Positions 1 through 8,620 are shown, numbered from the stretch's first letter. The stretch is 64,000 bases of DNA from Bog-473 sp963809715 (GCA_963809715.1 CAWEKO010000003.1:806001-870000); one strand, 5' to 3'. Numbers and translations: made by a program. Notes: a model not told the origin generated them from the letters alone.

Positions 1-2
1 GT

Positions 3-179
3 CAGTCCGACGGGGCAGACGATGATCTCGGTGCCGTCGCCGACATGGCGGCCTCGGAGTGCGGCCTCAGCCGAACCCATCCGTGGCGGGAGGGGAGCGT
101 CGCGTTGTATCTCGGACAGCGGATGGGAGTGGGCAGGCGTCGACCGACCATCCTGATCCCGGGAGTGCCGGCATGGTGA
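3..179 (+). CDS. Possible 3' end of an unidentified gene, cut by the window start
   Basis: A frame open from the window edge ends at a TGA at 177-179 and would give about 58 C-terminal residues of mixed composition with high G/C at third codon positions. I recognise no family, and another frame is also open across most of this stretch. It converges on bsaP, which ends at 204. It could equally be non-coding. Low confidence. Confidence 0.25.
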   Translation, partial: QSDGADDDLGAVADMAASECGLSRTHPWREGSVALYLGQRMGVGRRRPTILIPGVPAW

Positions 180-203
180 TGCGGCGTTGAGCTGAGGCCG
201 GCC

Positions 204-380
204 TCAGGCGGATCGGAGTTCAGCGTGGTCGCGGCAGCGCGCGATCCAGCCGGTGGGGGTGACGGTCACCGTCATTCGTCGGCCGCAATCGGGGCAGAAG
301 CGCGGTGGGTCCAGGTCGCGAGCGCATCCGGAGCAATCCGTGGTGGGTCGGCCGCAACCCGTGCAATGCGTGGTGGTCAT
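204..380 (-). CDS. bsaP: BsaP-like biotin synthase auxiliary protein (58 aa)
   Basis: This short gene encodes 58 residues with seven cysteines (6, 9, 16, 19, 29, 32 and 49) arranged mostly as CxxC pairs. It starts at an ATG 50 bp downstream of the bioB stop on the same strand. Seen: a small Cys-rich protein immediately 3' of biotin synthase. Known: actinobacteria, including mycobacteria, carry a small Cys-rich protein next to bioB, annotated as biotin synthase auxiliary protein and thought to support the iron-sulfur clusters that BioB consumes. Inferred: this is that partner, co-transcribed with bioB. The start fits because everything upstream in frame lies in the short gap after bioB. Its size means automatic gene callers often miss it. 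Confidence 0.8.
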   Translation of the reverse strand: MTTTHCTGCGRPTTDCSGCARDLDPPRFCPDCGRRMTVTVTPTGWIARCRDHAELRSA

Positions 381-430
381 GGCCGCGCCGGTGGCGTGTC
401 GGGTGGTCCGGTTGTCGGGAAGTCGGGGGT

Positions 431-1543
431 TCAGATCGCCGCGCTGAGGGCACCGATGGGCATGCGCAGATCCTCGAGCATCTGGATGTCCTCGTCGGCT
501 GAGCGACCGAGCGTGGTGAGGTAGTTACCGACGATGAGCGCGTTGATGCCGGCGGTCATCCCCATGGCCTGGAGGTCGCGCAGCGTGACCTCGCGTCCGC
601 CGGCGTAGCGGAGGATCACAGAGGGAAGAGCGAGGCGGAAGAGCGCAATCCAGCGGACGGCCTCCCACGGGCCGAGGATGGGTCGGTCGCCCAGGGGCGT
701 CCCGGGCCTGGGGTTGAGGAAGTTGAGTGGGACCTCGGTGGGTTCGAGCTCTTGGAGCTGGACGAGGAGCTCGACCCGCTGCTCGTCCGACTCGCCCATG
801 TTGATCAGCGCGCCGCAGCAGAGCTCCATCCCGAAGTCCTTGACCAGGCGGCAGGTGTCGGCCCGCTCGTCCCAGGTATGGGTGGTGACGATTTCGGGGA
901 AGTAGGACCGTGCCGTCTCGACGTTGTGGTTGTAGCGGTGGACGCCGCCCTCGGCCAGGCGGCGGGCCTGGTCCTCGGTGAGGATGCCGGCACTGACCGC
1001 GACGTTGAGGCCGATCTGGTCCCGGATGAGAGGGACGAGTTCGAGGATGCGCTGCATCGTGCGTTCGTCCGGCCCGCGTAGGGCCAGCACGATGCAGAAC
1101 TCTGATGCACCGAGCGCCGCCGTCTCTCGGGCTGCGGTGAGGACCTCCTCCTGGTCGAGGAACGGCGTCGCCTTCACCGGCGTCTCGAAACGGGACGACT
1201 GCGAGCAGAAGTGGCAGTCCTCGGGGCATCCACCGGTCTTGGCCGACAGGATGCCTTCGATCTCGACCTCGGGCCCGCACCAGGCCAGGCGGACCTGATG
1301 GGCCAGTGCGGCCAGGTTCATGACTGCGCCGTCGGGCAGCGCAGCGAGGGCGGTGAGTTCGTCCGCCGTGAGCAACCGTCGCTCGTCGAGGAGCGCCGTC
1401 TCGGCTGCGGCGATCACCGCTCGGTCCGCCGGACTCAGGGCGATCTGGGAAGGAGGCGGTGGGCTGCCCTGAGCGTTGGCCTGCGGGCCGGCATTTCCGG
1501 GCGTTCGGAAGGAGACGGGGCTCGTGGTGGTCACGGCGCCCAA
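431..1543 (-). CDS. bioB: Biotin synthase
   Basis: Radical SAM enzyme that inserts sulfur into dethiobiotin in the last step of biotin synthesis. The 370-residue protein carries the radical-SAM signature CPEDCHFC, with Cys106, Cys110 and Cys113 binding the 4Fe-4S cluster. Further cysteines (in the FCIVLAL and ELCCGALIN segments) and the Arg-containing VILRYAGGRE segment match the 2Fe-2S site. The first 35 or so residues are a Pro/Ala-rich extension beyond the usual 345-residue core. The ATG at 1543 is used, though the in-frame GTG nine bases later is possible. bsaP follows, presumably in the same transcript. No bioA, bioD or bioF lies nearby. The gene is divergent from the acyl-CoA dehydrogenase gene, with a 65-bp gap. 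Confidence 0.97.
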   Translation of the reverse strand: MGAVTTTSPVSFRTPGNAGPQANAQGSPPPPSQIALSPADRAVIAAAETALLDERRLLTADELTALAALPDGAVMNLAALAHQVRLAWCGPEVEIEGILSAKTGGCPEDCHFCSQSSRFETPVKATPFLDQEEVLTAARETAALGASEFCIVLALRGPDERTMQRILELVPLIRDQIGLNVAVSAGILTEDQARRLAEGGVHRYNHNVETARSYFPEIVTTHTWDERADTCRLVKDFGMELCCGALINMGESDEQRVELLVQLQELEPTEVPLNFLNPRPGTPLGDRPILGPWEAVRWIALFRLALPSVILRYAGGREVTLRDLQAMGMTAGINALIVGNYLTTLGRSADEDIQMLEDLRMPIGALSAAI

Positions 1544-1608
1544 GGTAGTGGCAGGGTGAGGATCCCCGGTAGCCGAGCGACAGGCGCCGAGGAGAGGGAG
1601 AAGAGCGC

Positions 1609-2910
1609 ATGGCCTGGGATTTCTCGACCGAGCCCGAGTTCGAGGCGAAGTTGGCGTGGATGCGCGAATTCGTGCGGGAAGAGGTGTTCCCGCTCGAGAC
1701 GCTGGATCTGACCTATGACCAGGTCCGTGAGGTGATCCTGCCGATGCAGGAGCGGGTCAAGGCCGAGGGTCTGTGGGCCGCGCACCTGCCCCCGGCGCTG
1801 GGCGGCATGGGTTTCGGCCAGGTACGCCTGGGCCTGATGCACGAGATCCTGGGTCAGTCGCCCCTGGCACCGGTGGTCTTCGGCAACAACGCCCCGGATT
1901 CGGGCAATGCGGAGTTGCTGGCGGTGGGGATCGAGGAGACGGGCGACGAGCAGATGCGCCAGAAGTGGCTGCTGCCCCTGCTCGAGGGGACGCTGCGGTC
2001 GGCCTTCTCCATGACCGAGCCGAACACGGCTGGATCAGATCCGACGCTTCTGGCCACGACCGCCGTGCGGGACGGCGAGGAGTGGGTGATCAACGGGCAC
2101 AAGTGGTTCACCTCGAACGGATCCGTGGCCGATTTCCTGATCGTCATGGCGGTGACCAATCCCGACGTCCATCCGTACTCGGGGTCGTCGATGATCGTCG
2201 TGCCCGTCACGACGCCCGGGGTCGACATCGTGCGGGACGTGGCCACGATGGAGGATCCCGAGACGCCCTTCGGCCGCTTCGGGAACCACGCCGAGATCCG
2301 CTACGTCGACGTGCGGGTGCCGGTTTCGAATCTGATCGGGCGAGAGGGGTCGGGCTTCGTCCTCGCCCAGAAGCGGTTGGGGCCGGGCCGTATCCACCAC
2401 TGCATGCGCTGGCTCGGCCAATCCCGGCGCGCCTTCGACATGTTGTGTGAGCGAGCGGTGTCTCGCTACGCGCACGGGTCGATGTTGGCCGAGAAGCAGA
2501 CCATCCAGAACTGGGTGGCCGATTCGATGGCCGAGATGCAGGCAGCCCGTCTGATGACGCTCCAAGCGGCCTGGAAGATGGATCAGGAGGGCGCGCCGGC
2601 GGCGCGGGTGGAGATCGCCATGATCAAGTACTTCGGGGCGAAGGTGCTCTATGACGTGATCGACCGCGCCATCCAGGTGCATGGTTCTCTGGGGTATTCG
2701 TGTGACCTCCCGCTGGAGTCGATGTACCGGGCCGCCCGGGCGGCCCGCATCTACGACGGCCCCGATGAGGTGCACCGCCAGACGGTGGCCCGGCAGGTCC
2801 TGAAGGGTTACACCGTGCACGAGGTGCCCTCGGAGCACATTCCGACCCGGCGGCTCGAGGCGCAGCGTCGTTTTGCCGATCTGTTGGAGGACTTGACGAT
2901 CGACGCCTGA
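1609..2910 (+). CDS. Acyl-CoA dehydrogenase, ACAD10/11 type
   Basis: FAD-dependent acyl-CoA dehydrogenase of 433 residues, expected to introduce a 2,3-double bond into an acyl-CoA and pass electrons to ETF. Visible hallmarks are the FSMTEPNTAGSDPTLL segment of the FAD/substrate site, the middle beta domain and the C-terminal YDGPDEVHRQTVARQ motif. That last motif is typical of the ACAD10/11 branch rather than of short- or medium-chain dehydrogenases. The ATG at 1609 follows a purine-rich ribosome site (gagggag). It stands alone between bioB and a convergent VOC gene. The substrate cannot be told from sequence; a long, branched or hydroxylated acyl chain would suit the family. Confidence 0.92.
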   Translation: MAWDFSTEPEFEAKLAWMREFVREEVFPLETLDLTYDQVREVILPMQERVKAEGLWAAHLPPALGGMGFGQVRLGLMHEILGQSPLAPVVFGNNAPDSGNAELLAVGIEETGDEQMRQKWLLPLLEGTLRSAFSMTEPNTAGSDPTLLATTAVRDGEEWVINGHKWFTSNGSVADFLIVMAVTNPDVHPYSGSSMIVVPVTTPGVDIVRDVATMEDPETPFGRFGNHAEIRYVDVRVPVSNLIGREGSGFVLAQKRLGPGRIHHCMRWLGQSRRAFDMLCERAVSRYAHGSMLAEKQTIQNWVADSMAEMQAARLMTLQAAWKMDQEGAPAARVEIAMIKYFGAKVLYDVIDRAIQVHGSLGYSCDLPLESMYRAARAARIYDGPDEVHRQTVARQVLKGYTVHEVPSEHIPTRRLEAQRRFADLLEDLTIDA

Positions 2911-3011
2911 ATCGCATCGTGGGTCCGGTGCGCGATCGTCGCCGGATGGGGCTCTTGACCACGTCGCCACTCGCCACTCGGGCGGGCGACATCGTGCCGG
3001 TGCCGCGCCGG

Positions 3012-3389
3012 CTATTCGGGGATTAGGCAGACCGCTTCGATGTTGTTGCCATCGGGGTCCCTGACGAAGGCGGCGTAGTAAGCGGAGTCATACTGCGGCC
3101 AGGTCTTCGGTGCGTAGAGGATTTCGGCGCCGATCGCCGAGGCAGCCTCGAAGAATCCATGGACTGCGGCTCGGTCTCGGGCGCTGAAGGCGATGTGGGT
3201 CTCCCGGAAGCCGCCGCCGGTTTGTTGCTCGCCAATCCAGAAGGTCGCGACCGGCGGGAATCCGTAGCCGACGGCGCCGCTGCCCTCCTCCTCGATGATC
3301 CGTTCCCCGCCAAGCGGTGCGAGCACGGCGTCATAGAAGGCGGCGCTGTCCTCGAAATTGGTGCACTGGATGGACACGTGAGCGAGCAT
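3012..3389 (-). CDS. VOC-family (glyoxalase/bleomycin-resistance fold) protein
   Basis: The 125-residue single-domain protein begins LAHVSIQCTNFEDSAAFYD and ends with the DPDGNNIEAVC segment, the usual beta-alpha-beta-beta-beta pattern of the vicinal oxygen chelate fold. The start is taken at Met 3389 because the fold begins right there; an in-frame start at 3428 would add 13 unlike residues. A His (AHVSIQ) and the C-terminal Glu (NNIEAV) sit at metal-ligand positions, so metal binding is plausible. Members include lyases, dioxygenases and drug-binding proteins, and the substrate cannot be inferred. It converges on the acyl-CoA dehydrogenase and is divergent from the membrane-anchored hypothetical gene at 3461. 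Confidence 0.85.
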   Translation of the reverse strand: MLAHVSIQCTNFEDSAAFYDAVLAPLGGERIIEEEGSGAVGYGFPPVATFWIGEQQTGGGFRETHIAFSARDRAAVHGFFEAASAIGAEILYAPKTWPQYDSAYYAAFVRDPDGNNIEAVCLIPE

Positions 3390-3460
3390 GAGCGAAATTC
3401 TGGCAGCACCCCGATGCTGCGGACGCAACCATCCCGGCCGTCGCGCCCTAATGTTCGTCC

Positions 3461-4150
3461 GTGTTTCTGGGAGCCTTCGCCGGGATGGGGCAGGCGCCGG
3501 TGCTGGCCACCCTTGATTGGTCGACCGTGGCCACCCTGGCCACCGCTTTCGGGACCCTCGTGCTCGCCGTGGCCACCTTTGCCTCCGTCCGCTCCGCCAA
3601 CCGTGCGGCCCGCGTTGCGGAGGCGGCGTTTCAGGCCAACCTCCGTCCGGTCCTGGTTACCTCACGGATCCAGGACCCGATGCAGAAGATCCGCTGGGTC
3701 GACGATCACTGGGCCCATCTCGACGGGGGCCAGGGGTTGGCCGAAGTGGAGGACGGATCCATCTATTTGGCCATCTCGTTGCGCAACGTCGGGACGGGCC
3801 TCGCCGTCCCGATTGGATGGTGGTTGAGCCCAGAGGCGGCCCGAACCGACAGGTCGCACGAGGACCCAGACTCGTTTCGGCGTCAGACCCGCGATCTCTT
3901 TATTGCTTCGAGCGACATGGGGTTCTGGCAGGCCGCGATCCGTGAGCCCGATGACCCGGACTACGACTGGTTGACCAGGTATCTGAAAGAGGCGACACCC
4001 TTCACCGTCGAACTGCTCTACGGCGACGCCGAGGGCGGGCAGCGGACGATCACCCGCTTCGGGATGATCCCGATGCGAGTCGACGAGGACGTTCACTGGT
4101 ATCCCTCAACTGCCCTCCACTCGAATCTGGACCGGCCAGATCCTCGCTAG
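3461..4150 (+). CDS. Hypothetical protein with one N-terminal membrane segment
   Basis: A 229-residue protein read from a GTG; an ATG at 3485 would give 221 residues and is equally good. Residues about 20-42 form a hydrophobic helix (TLATAFGTLVLAVATFASV), followed by a basic, Ala-rich helix and a soluble domain with alternating strands. The overall plan, one N-terminal anchor then a roughly 170-residue cytoplasmic domain, is common among actinobacterial orphan proteins, and I recognise no named family. It stands alone, ending 40 bp before the convergent TetR remnant. It is real by its codon usage and length. Confidence 0.7.
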   Translation: MFLGAFAGMGQAPVLATLDWSTVATLATAFGTLVLAVATFASVRSANRAARVAEAAFQANLRPVLVTSRIQDPMQKIRWVDDHWAHLDGGQGLAEVEDGSIYLAISLRNVGTGLAVPIGWWLSPEAARTDRSHEDPDSFRRQTRDLFIASSDMGFWQAAIREPDDPDYDWLTRYLKEATPFTVELLYGDAEGGQRTITRFGMIPMRVDEDVHWYPSTALHSNLDRPDPR

Positions 4151-4190
4151 CGCATCTGCCGTCTCGAGTAACGCGGCAGCGACGTCGCCT

Positions 4191-4767
4191 CTACTCGCTC
4201 GCCTCTGACTGGGGCCGGAGCCCACGGAGCATGGTCTTGCAGACACGGTCGAATCCGGAGTCCTCGTCTTCGACCGTGCCGATGCCCAGCAGCTCGAGTG
4301 CCACCCATCCGTGGATGGACGACCAGATGAGCTGCGCCGTCTCGGTCAGCGGTCCTTCGACGATCACGCCGGCCACCATGGCGCGCTGCACGGAGGCCAC
4401 CAGGCTGTCGAAGGCCCGACCCGCCACCTCGAGCGCAGCAACGCTGGGCTCGTTACCCGGGAACGTGCGCAGGAACATCAGTTGGCCACACCATCGGGTA
4501 CGCCCTGGCGAGAGCACGGTAGCGGCGCCCCGCCTCCCGGAGAGCGTCGTACGGATCCTGGATTTCGGCGATGGTCGTCAACGCCTCGCGCAGACGTTCG
4601 AATCCCTGGGTGAAGAGGGCCTCGATGATCCCGTTCCTCGAGTCGAAGTGGTTGTAGACGCCCATCGGGGCCACCCCGGCGGCGGCGGCGATCCGGCGGA
4701 CCGAGAGCGCATCGGGTCCCTCGGTGTCGGGGATCTCCGCTGCGGAGGCCCAGAAGCACCTCGACAA
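4191..4767 (-). pseudogene. TetR-family repressor, reading frame broken by one base
   Basis: Two overlapping frames together make one TetR protein. The upstream frame holds the DNA-binding part (GPDALSVRRIAAAAGV, then GVYNHFDSRNGIIEALF), up to about 4490. The downstream frame continues with LMFLRTFPGNEPS and the ligand-binding C-terminal domain, ending at the TGA at 4191-4193. Removing one base near the GGCC at 4484-4487 would restore a continuous protein of about 190 residues. The start is unclear: no ATG or GTG is available upstream and only a TTG at 4767 fits. It is divergent from the MFS exporter, and an inverted-repeat operator lies between them, so its ancestral role was probably repression of that pump. 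It is either a genuine loss or an assembly indel. Confidence 0.75.
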
Positions 4768-4832
4768 TGTCCTCGCTGGGGGGTCCTGCTCCTGGTCGAG
4801 CGACTTTTGTCCACGGGACCTAGCGTACTAAA

Positions 4833-4864
4833 GAACGTCGTGCTATAACAATGGCACAGCGTTC
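4833..4864. promoter_or_regulatory. Inverted-repeat operator between TetR and MFS genes
   Basis: The left arm gaacgtcgtgc (4833-4843) and right arm gcacagcgttc (4854-4864) are inverted copies matching at 9 of 11 positions, with a 10-bp AT-rich centre containing tataac. It ends 23 bp upstream of the exporter ATG, where a TetR dimer pair would block transcription. A strong ribosome site, aggaagga, follows at 4873-4880. Binding by the adjacent TetR is inferred from position and symmetry. Confidence 0.65.
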
Positions 4865-4887
4865 TATTATTCAGGAAGGACCCCGAC

Positions 4888-6597
4888 ATGAAGCCTGGAT
4901 CTGAGCTCGAGATCGTCCCGAGCGGGAATGGGATCGCCCCCAGCGGCCGCCTCGATGCGCGCCGCTGGATAGTGCTTCCCGTCCTCTGCCTCTCGGTGTT
5001 CCTGGTGGTGGTGGACAACACCATCGTCAACGTGGCCCTGCCCACACTCAACCGCCAGCTCGGCGCCTCCATCACATCGCTCCAGTGGATCGTCGACGCC
5101 TACAGCCTCGCGTTCGCCGGCCTGCTCCTCGCCGGCGGTGGCATCGGGGACCGCCTGGGTCGCAAGGGAACGATGCAAGTCGGCCTCGTCTTCTTCGGTC
5201 TCTTCTCGGCGGCGGCCGCCCTGTCGCACTCGACCGGGTCCCTCATCACGGCGCGGGCGCTCATGGGCGTAGCGGCCGCCTTCATCTTCCCGGCCAGCCT
5301 CGCCATCTTGACGAGCGTCTTCCCGGATCCATCCGAGCGGCAGAAGGCACTGGGCATCTGGGGCGCGACGTCGGGGATCGCGGTGGCCTTCGGACCGGTC
5401 GTCGGCGGGGCACTGCTCGAGCACTTCTGGTACGGATCCATCTTCCTCGTCAACGTGCCGATCGTGGTGATCACCTTCGTCGCCGGTCAGGCGCTGATCC
5501 CCAAGATTCCCAAGGTCTCCTCCCACGCCTTCGACCTGCGCGGTGTGCTTCTCTCGACGGCCGGAGTGACCAGCCTGGTCCTGGCCATCATCGAGGGGCC
5601 GCAGTGGGGCTGGACTTCGGGGGGGACACTGGCTTGCTTCACGCTGGCGGCTGTACTGCTCGGCGCCTTCACCAAATTGGAACTGCGCACCGAAGGCCCG
5701 CTCCTCGATGTCCGCGTTTTCCGCATTCCACGCTTCACCGGGGGAGCGCTCTCCCTCTCGGTGGCCTTCTTCTGCCTCTTTGGCTTCATCTTCCTCATCA
5801 CGCAGTACTTTCAGTTCGTGAAGGGCTACTCGACCCTGTCGGCAGGCGTGCACACGTTGCCTTTCGCCATAGTCGCCGCCATCGCCACGCCGCTGGCTGC
5901 CGTTCTCGCCCTGAAGATCGGGACCAAGGTTGTCGTGACGGCAGGGTTGGTGCTCATGGGCGGTGGACTCGTGGTCGCTGCCTTCAATTCCGAGGCGAAC
6001 ACGACCTACTTCGGGCCCATCATCATCGCCATGGTGCTCTTGGCCCTCGGGTTGTCCTCCATCAGCGCACCGACGACCGAAGCCGTGATGGGCTCGGTGC
6101 CCGACGAGCAGCGGGGCGCGGCTGCCGGCGTGAACAACACGACCCGCGAGCTTGGAGGCACGCTGGGCGTGGCCGTGTTCGGCTCCATCTTCGCCTCGGC
6201 GTACTCACCCCGGATCATCGACGCGTTCCGCTCCCTCCCCATCCCGGCGGGTCCCAAGACGGAGGCGCACCAATCCATGGCAGCCGCCCTCGCCGTGGTG
6301 AAGCGGGCCCCGCACTCCGTCCAGCCCTACCTCCAGCGGTCGGCGTTCGATGCCTTCCACAGCGGTCTGCTGGTGGCCTGCATCTCCGGCGCGGTGGTGG
6401 CGGCGCTCGGTGCCGTGGCCGCCTGGATACTGCTGCCCGGACGCAACGTCCCCGCAGGCATGCCCGGAGGACCTACGGGCGACGCGGCCGAACACCACGA
6501 CTCGGCCGAGCACCACGACGCGGCCGAGCACCACGACGCAGCGGACGATGCCAAGGTCGAAGGCTGCCGGGACGGTCTGGCCCCGCTACCCGCCTGA
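4888..6597 (+). CDS. MFS drug exporter, DHA2 (EmrB/QacA) family
   Basis: A 569-residue proton-driven multidrug exporter of the inner membrane with about 14 predicted helices. Helix 1 leads into the VVDNTIVNVALPTL motif diagnostic of DHA2 transporters. The cytoplasmic loop GDRLGRKGT is motif A, and the GPVVGGALLEHF stretch is motif C of antiporters. The C-terminus ends in a hydrophilic tail with three near-identical AEHHDSAEHHDAAEHHD units encoded by a tandem repeat at about 6487-6541. That tail is unusual and could bind metal or simply be repeat expansion. Control by the divergent TetR at the operator just upstream is likely. The exported compound is unknown. Confidence 0.93.
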   Translation: MKPGSELEIVPSGNGIAPSGRLDARRWIVLPVLCLSVFLVVVDNTIVNVALPTLNRQLGASITSLQWIVDAYSLAFAGLLLAGGGIGDRLGRKGTMQVGLVFFGLFSAAAALSHSTGSLITARALMGVAAAFIFPASLAILTSVFPDPSERQKALGIWGATSGIAVAFGPVVGGALLEHFWYGSIFLVNVPIVVITFVAGQALIPKIPKVSSHAFDLRGVLLSTAGVTSLVLAIIEGPQWGWTSGGTLACFTLAAVLLGAFTKLELRTEGPLLDVRVFRIPRFTGGALSLSVAFFCLFGFIFLITQYFQFVKGYSTLSAGVHTLPFAIVAAIATPLAAVLALKIGTKVVVTAGLVLMGGGLVVAAFNSEANTTYFGPIIIAMVLLALGLSSISAPTTEAVMGSVPDEQRGAAAGVNNTTRELGGTLGVAVFGSIFASAYSPRIIDAFRSLPIPAGPKTEAHQSMAAALAVVKRAPHSVQPYLQRSAFDAFHSGLLVACISGAVVAALGAVAAWILLPGRNVPAGMPGGPTGDAAEHHDSAEHHDAAEHHDAADDAKVEGCRDGLAPLPA

Positions 6598-6628
6598 GCG
6601 GGCCAGGTGCCAGGGGGCACCAGGGGGA

Positions 6629-7735
6629 TCAGCCGAACACGATTGATGCATGACGTACCCCGGCGATGACCGGGCTGGCCGTCCGCTCGACCGCCCCGGC
6701 CAGCTCCACGGATTCGTAGCGCTCGAGCAGCTCGCCCAGCACGACCCGGGCCTCGAGCCGGGCCAGCGCCGCACCCAGGCAGAAGTGCGGGCCGAACCCG
6801 AAACTCACATGCGGGTTGGGATGACGGTCGATTCGCAGCTCGCCGGCGTCCGCCCCGAACACCGCTTCGTCACGATTGGCCGAGGCGTACACCAGCAACA
6901 CCGGATCGCCCGACGCAACCTCGATCCCACGGATGGTGGTGGGACCCGTCGCAGTGCGCATGAACGAGATCACCGGCGTGGTCCAACGCAACAGCTCTTC
7001 GACGGCGCCAGGGATGGTGGAGCGGTCGGCCCGTAGCGCCGCCCACTGATCGGGCCGCTCGGCCAGCGCTACCAGCCCACCGGAGATCAGGTTCCGGGTC
7101 GTCTCGTTCCCGGCCACCAGCAGCTGGATCAGGAACATCGCCAGCTCCGCCTCGCTCAGCTCCTCCCCGCCGGCACCACTCCCCGGATCTGATCCGACCG
7201 TCGCCAACACGGAGACCAGATCGTCCGCCGGCGCCCGCCGCCGCTCCTCCGCCACCCCGATCAGGTACTCCCACATCTCCAACTGCAACGCCGCCCGCTC
7301 CTCCTCGGTGCGCTCGGATTCGCCCGGGATCACCGCCTCGGACCATTCGAAGAAACGGGGCCACTGCTCGCCGTCCACCCCGAGCAGCTCACAGATCACC
7401 TGGAGGGGGAACGGGATGGACAGCTCCTGCACAACGTCGAAGGCCACCCCGGACTCGATCCGCTCGAGCAACGCCTCGGCCTTCGCCGACACCCCGGCTT
7501 CCATCAGCCGCACCATCGACGGCTTGAACCCGGGCTGGACCAGCCGCCGATAACGGGTGTGCTGGGGCGGGTCGGTGTGCATCATGGTGGGCGGGTTGTC
7601 GTAGGTCGACCCGATCTCGTCGGTGAGGATGCCCCGAGACGAACAGAACCTGATGGGGTCGGCGCCGATCGACGAGACCTCGGGGTGGGTCATGACCGCC
7701 CAGAAGCCGCCGCCCTCCCGGTCGACCCAGCACAC
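6629..7735 (-). CDS. Cytochrome P450 (5' end frameshifted or start unclear)
   Basis: Bacterial soluble P450. The visible part contains the I-helix AGNETTRN, the ExxR motif in EELLRW and the heme-thiolate loop FGFGPHFCLGAAL with its Cys ligand. The frame is open upstream to about 7900 and clearly still codes for P450 sequence (SGGDPFELYAELRRTAP just before the GTG at 7735), but that frame has no ATG, GTG or TTG. A sensible ATG exists at 7923 in another frame, followed by a GACACG-repeat region. The true protein therefore probably starts near 7923, with a one-base shift between about 7820 and 7900. Redox partners are not nearby. The cupin and amidase genes share the strand. The substrate is unknown. 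Confidence 0.88.
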   Translation of the reverse strand: MCWVDREGGGFWAVMTHPEVSSIGADPIRFCSSRGILTDEIGSTYDNPPTMMHTDPPQHTRYRRLVQPGFKPSMVRLMEAGVSAKAEALLERIESGVAFDVVQELSIPFPLQVICELLGVDGEQWPRFFEWSEAVIPGESERTEEERAALQLEMWEYLIGVAEERRRAPADDLVSVLATVGSDPGSGAGGEELSEAELAMFLIQLLVAGNETTRNLISGGLVALAERPDQWAALRADRSTIPGAVEELLRWTTPVISFMRTATGPTTIRGIEVASGDPVLLVYASANRDEAVFGADAGELRIDRHPNPHVSFGFGPHFCLGAALARLEARVVLGELLERYESVELAGAVERTASPVIAGVRHASIVFG

Positions 7736-7935
7736 GGGCGCCGTCCGTCGGAGCTCGGCATAGAGCTCGAAGGGGTCGCCGCCCGAGTACAGCGTCGGGT
7801 CGAGGAGGCGGCCCGCATCGGTTGCCGCCCGGGAGCGAGCGCGTGCGCCTGCCCCGCCCGTGTCCGTGTCCGTGTCGCGTGCGGTCCATTGTTCGAGCTT
7901 GCGGTGGTGTCAGAAGTGGTCATGGTCGACTGGCT

Positions 7936-8018
7936 CAGATCAACGGGTTCGGGTCAAACGGGTTCGGATCAAACGGGTTCGGGTCAAACGGGTTCGGGTC
8001 AAACGGGTTCAGATCAAG
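7936..8018. repeat. 15-bp minisatellite between P450 and cupin genes
   Basis: Four consecutive copies of gggtcaaacgggttc or its ggatcaa variant occupy 7951-8010, with degenerate partial units on both sides. Read on the minus strand, the array would encode repeated DPNPF pentapeptides in the frame after the cupin stop. The copies have no spacers, so this is not a CRISPR array. Confidence 0.9.
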
Positions 8019-8041
8019 TTGTGCGGTATCAACATGTCGGG

Positions 8042-8518
8042 TCAGGCGATGATGCCGTTGGGCCGAGGATCGCCCTGGGCCTCGAGCATGGCGAAGTAGG
8101 CGGCCAGCGTGCTCGGCCCGTCCGAGACCGACTCCACGGATCCGTCCTCGGCCAGGTTCAAGAGCGCGCCCTCGATGATGAAGCACACATCCGTGTCCAC
8201 CGTGTTGTCCTCGGGCACGTGCAAGGTGTGCACCGAGTTCGCCGGCTCGAACAGGTAGGAGCCCGGCGTGACGTAGAAGTCGTATTCGAGGTAGTGCCAG
8301 CGCCCGGCCGACGTGAAGGCGTCGACCGATCCCGTGTGGCGGTGCTTCTGCAGCTGCACGCCCGGCTTGAAGCGGTTGAGGATGACCCACGTGCCACGTT
8401 GGATGTCGAAGCGCACGACCTTGAGGAGGACGCCCATGCCCGTGTCGGCCCAGGCGGCGTCTTCTTCACCGACGACGCGGACGAGGTCGCTCGGGTTGAC
8501 GGGGGTGTCGATCGACAT
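8042..8518 (-). CDS. Cupin protein resembling 2,4'-dihydroxyacetophenone dioxygenase
   Basis: A 158-residue cupin with the metal-binding pattern HRHTGSVDAFTSAGRWHYLEYD followed by PGSYLFEPANSVHTL. The two His of HRH, a downstream Glu or Asp and the late His (SVHTL) are the usual Fe or other divalent metal ligands. The WHYLEYDFYVTPGSYLFEP stretch resembles the 2,4'-dihydroxyacetophenone dioxygenase branch, whose members cleave C-C bonds with O2 or act as plain cupins. The ATG at 8518 is well placed. It lies between the P450 and amidase genes on the same strand, consistent with a catabolic or detoxifying cluster. Enzymatic function is inferred by family only. Confidence 0.8.
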   Translation of the reverse strand: MSIDTPVNPSDLVRVVGEEDAAWADTGMGVLLKVVRFDIQRGTWVILNRFKPGVQLQKHRHTGSVDAFTSAGRWHYLEYDFYVTPGSYLFEPANSVHTLHVPEDNTVDTDVCFIIEGALLNLAEDGSVESVSDGPSTLAAYFAMLEAQGDPRPNGIIA

Positions 8519-8620
8519 GGTTCCTGCTTCCTCTCGTGTGCTGGGATGTCGCGGGTCGTCCGGGGTGACTGACGACCGTGGGACCGGCCGGGCGGCTCGT
8601 GGATGGAATTTGCCCCTATT

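Noticed and set aside
7936..8018. Possible CRISPR array
   Set aside because: Repeats are contiguous with no spacers; no cas gene nearby.
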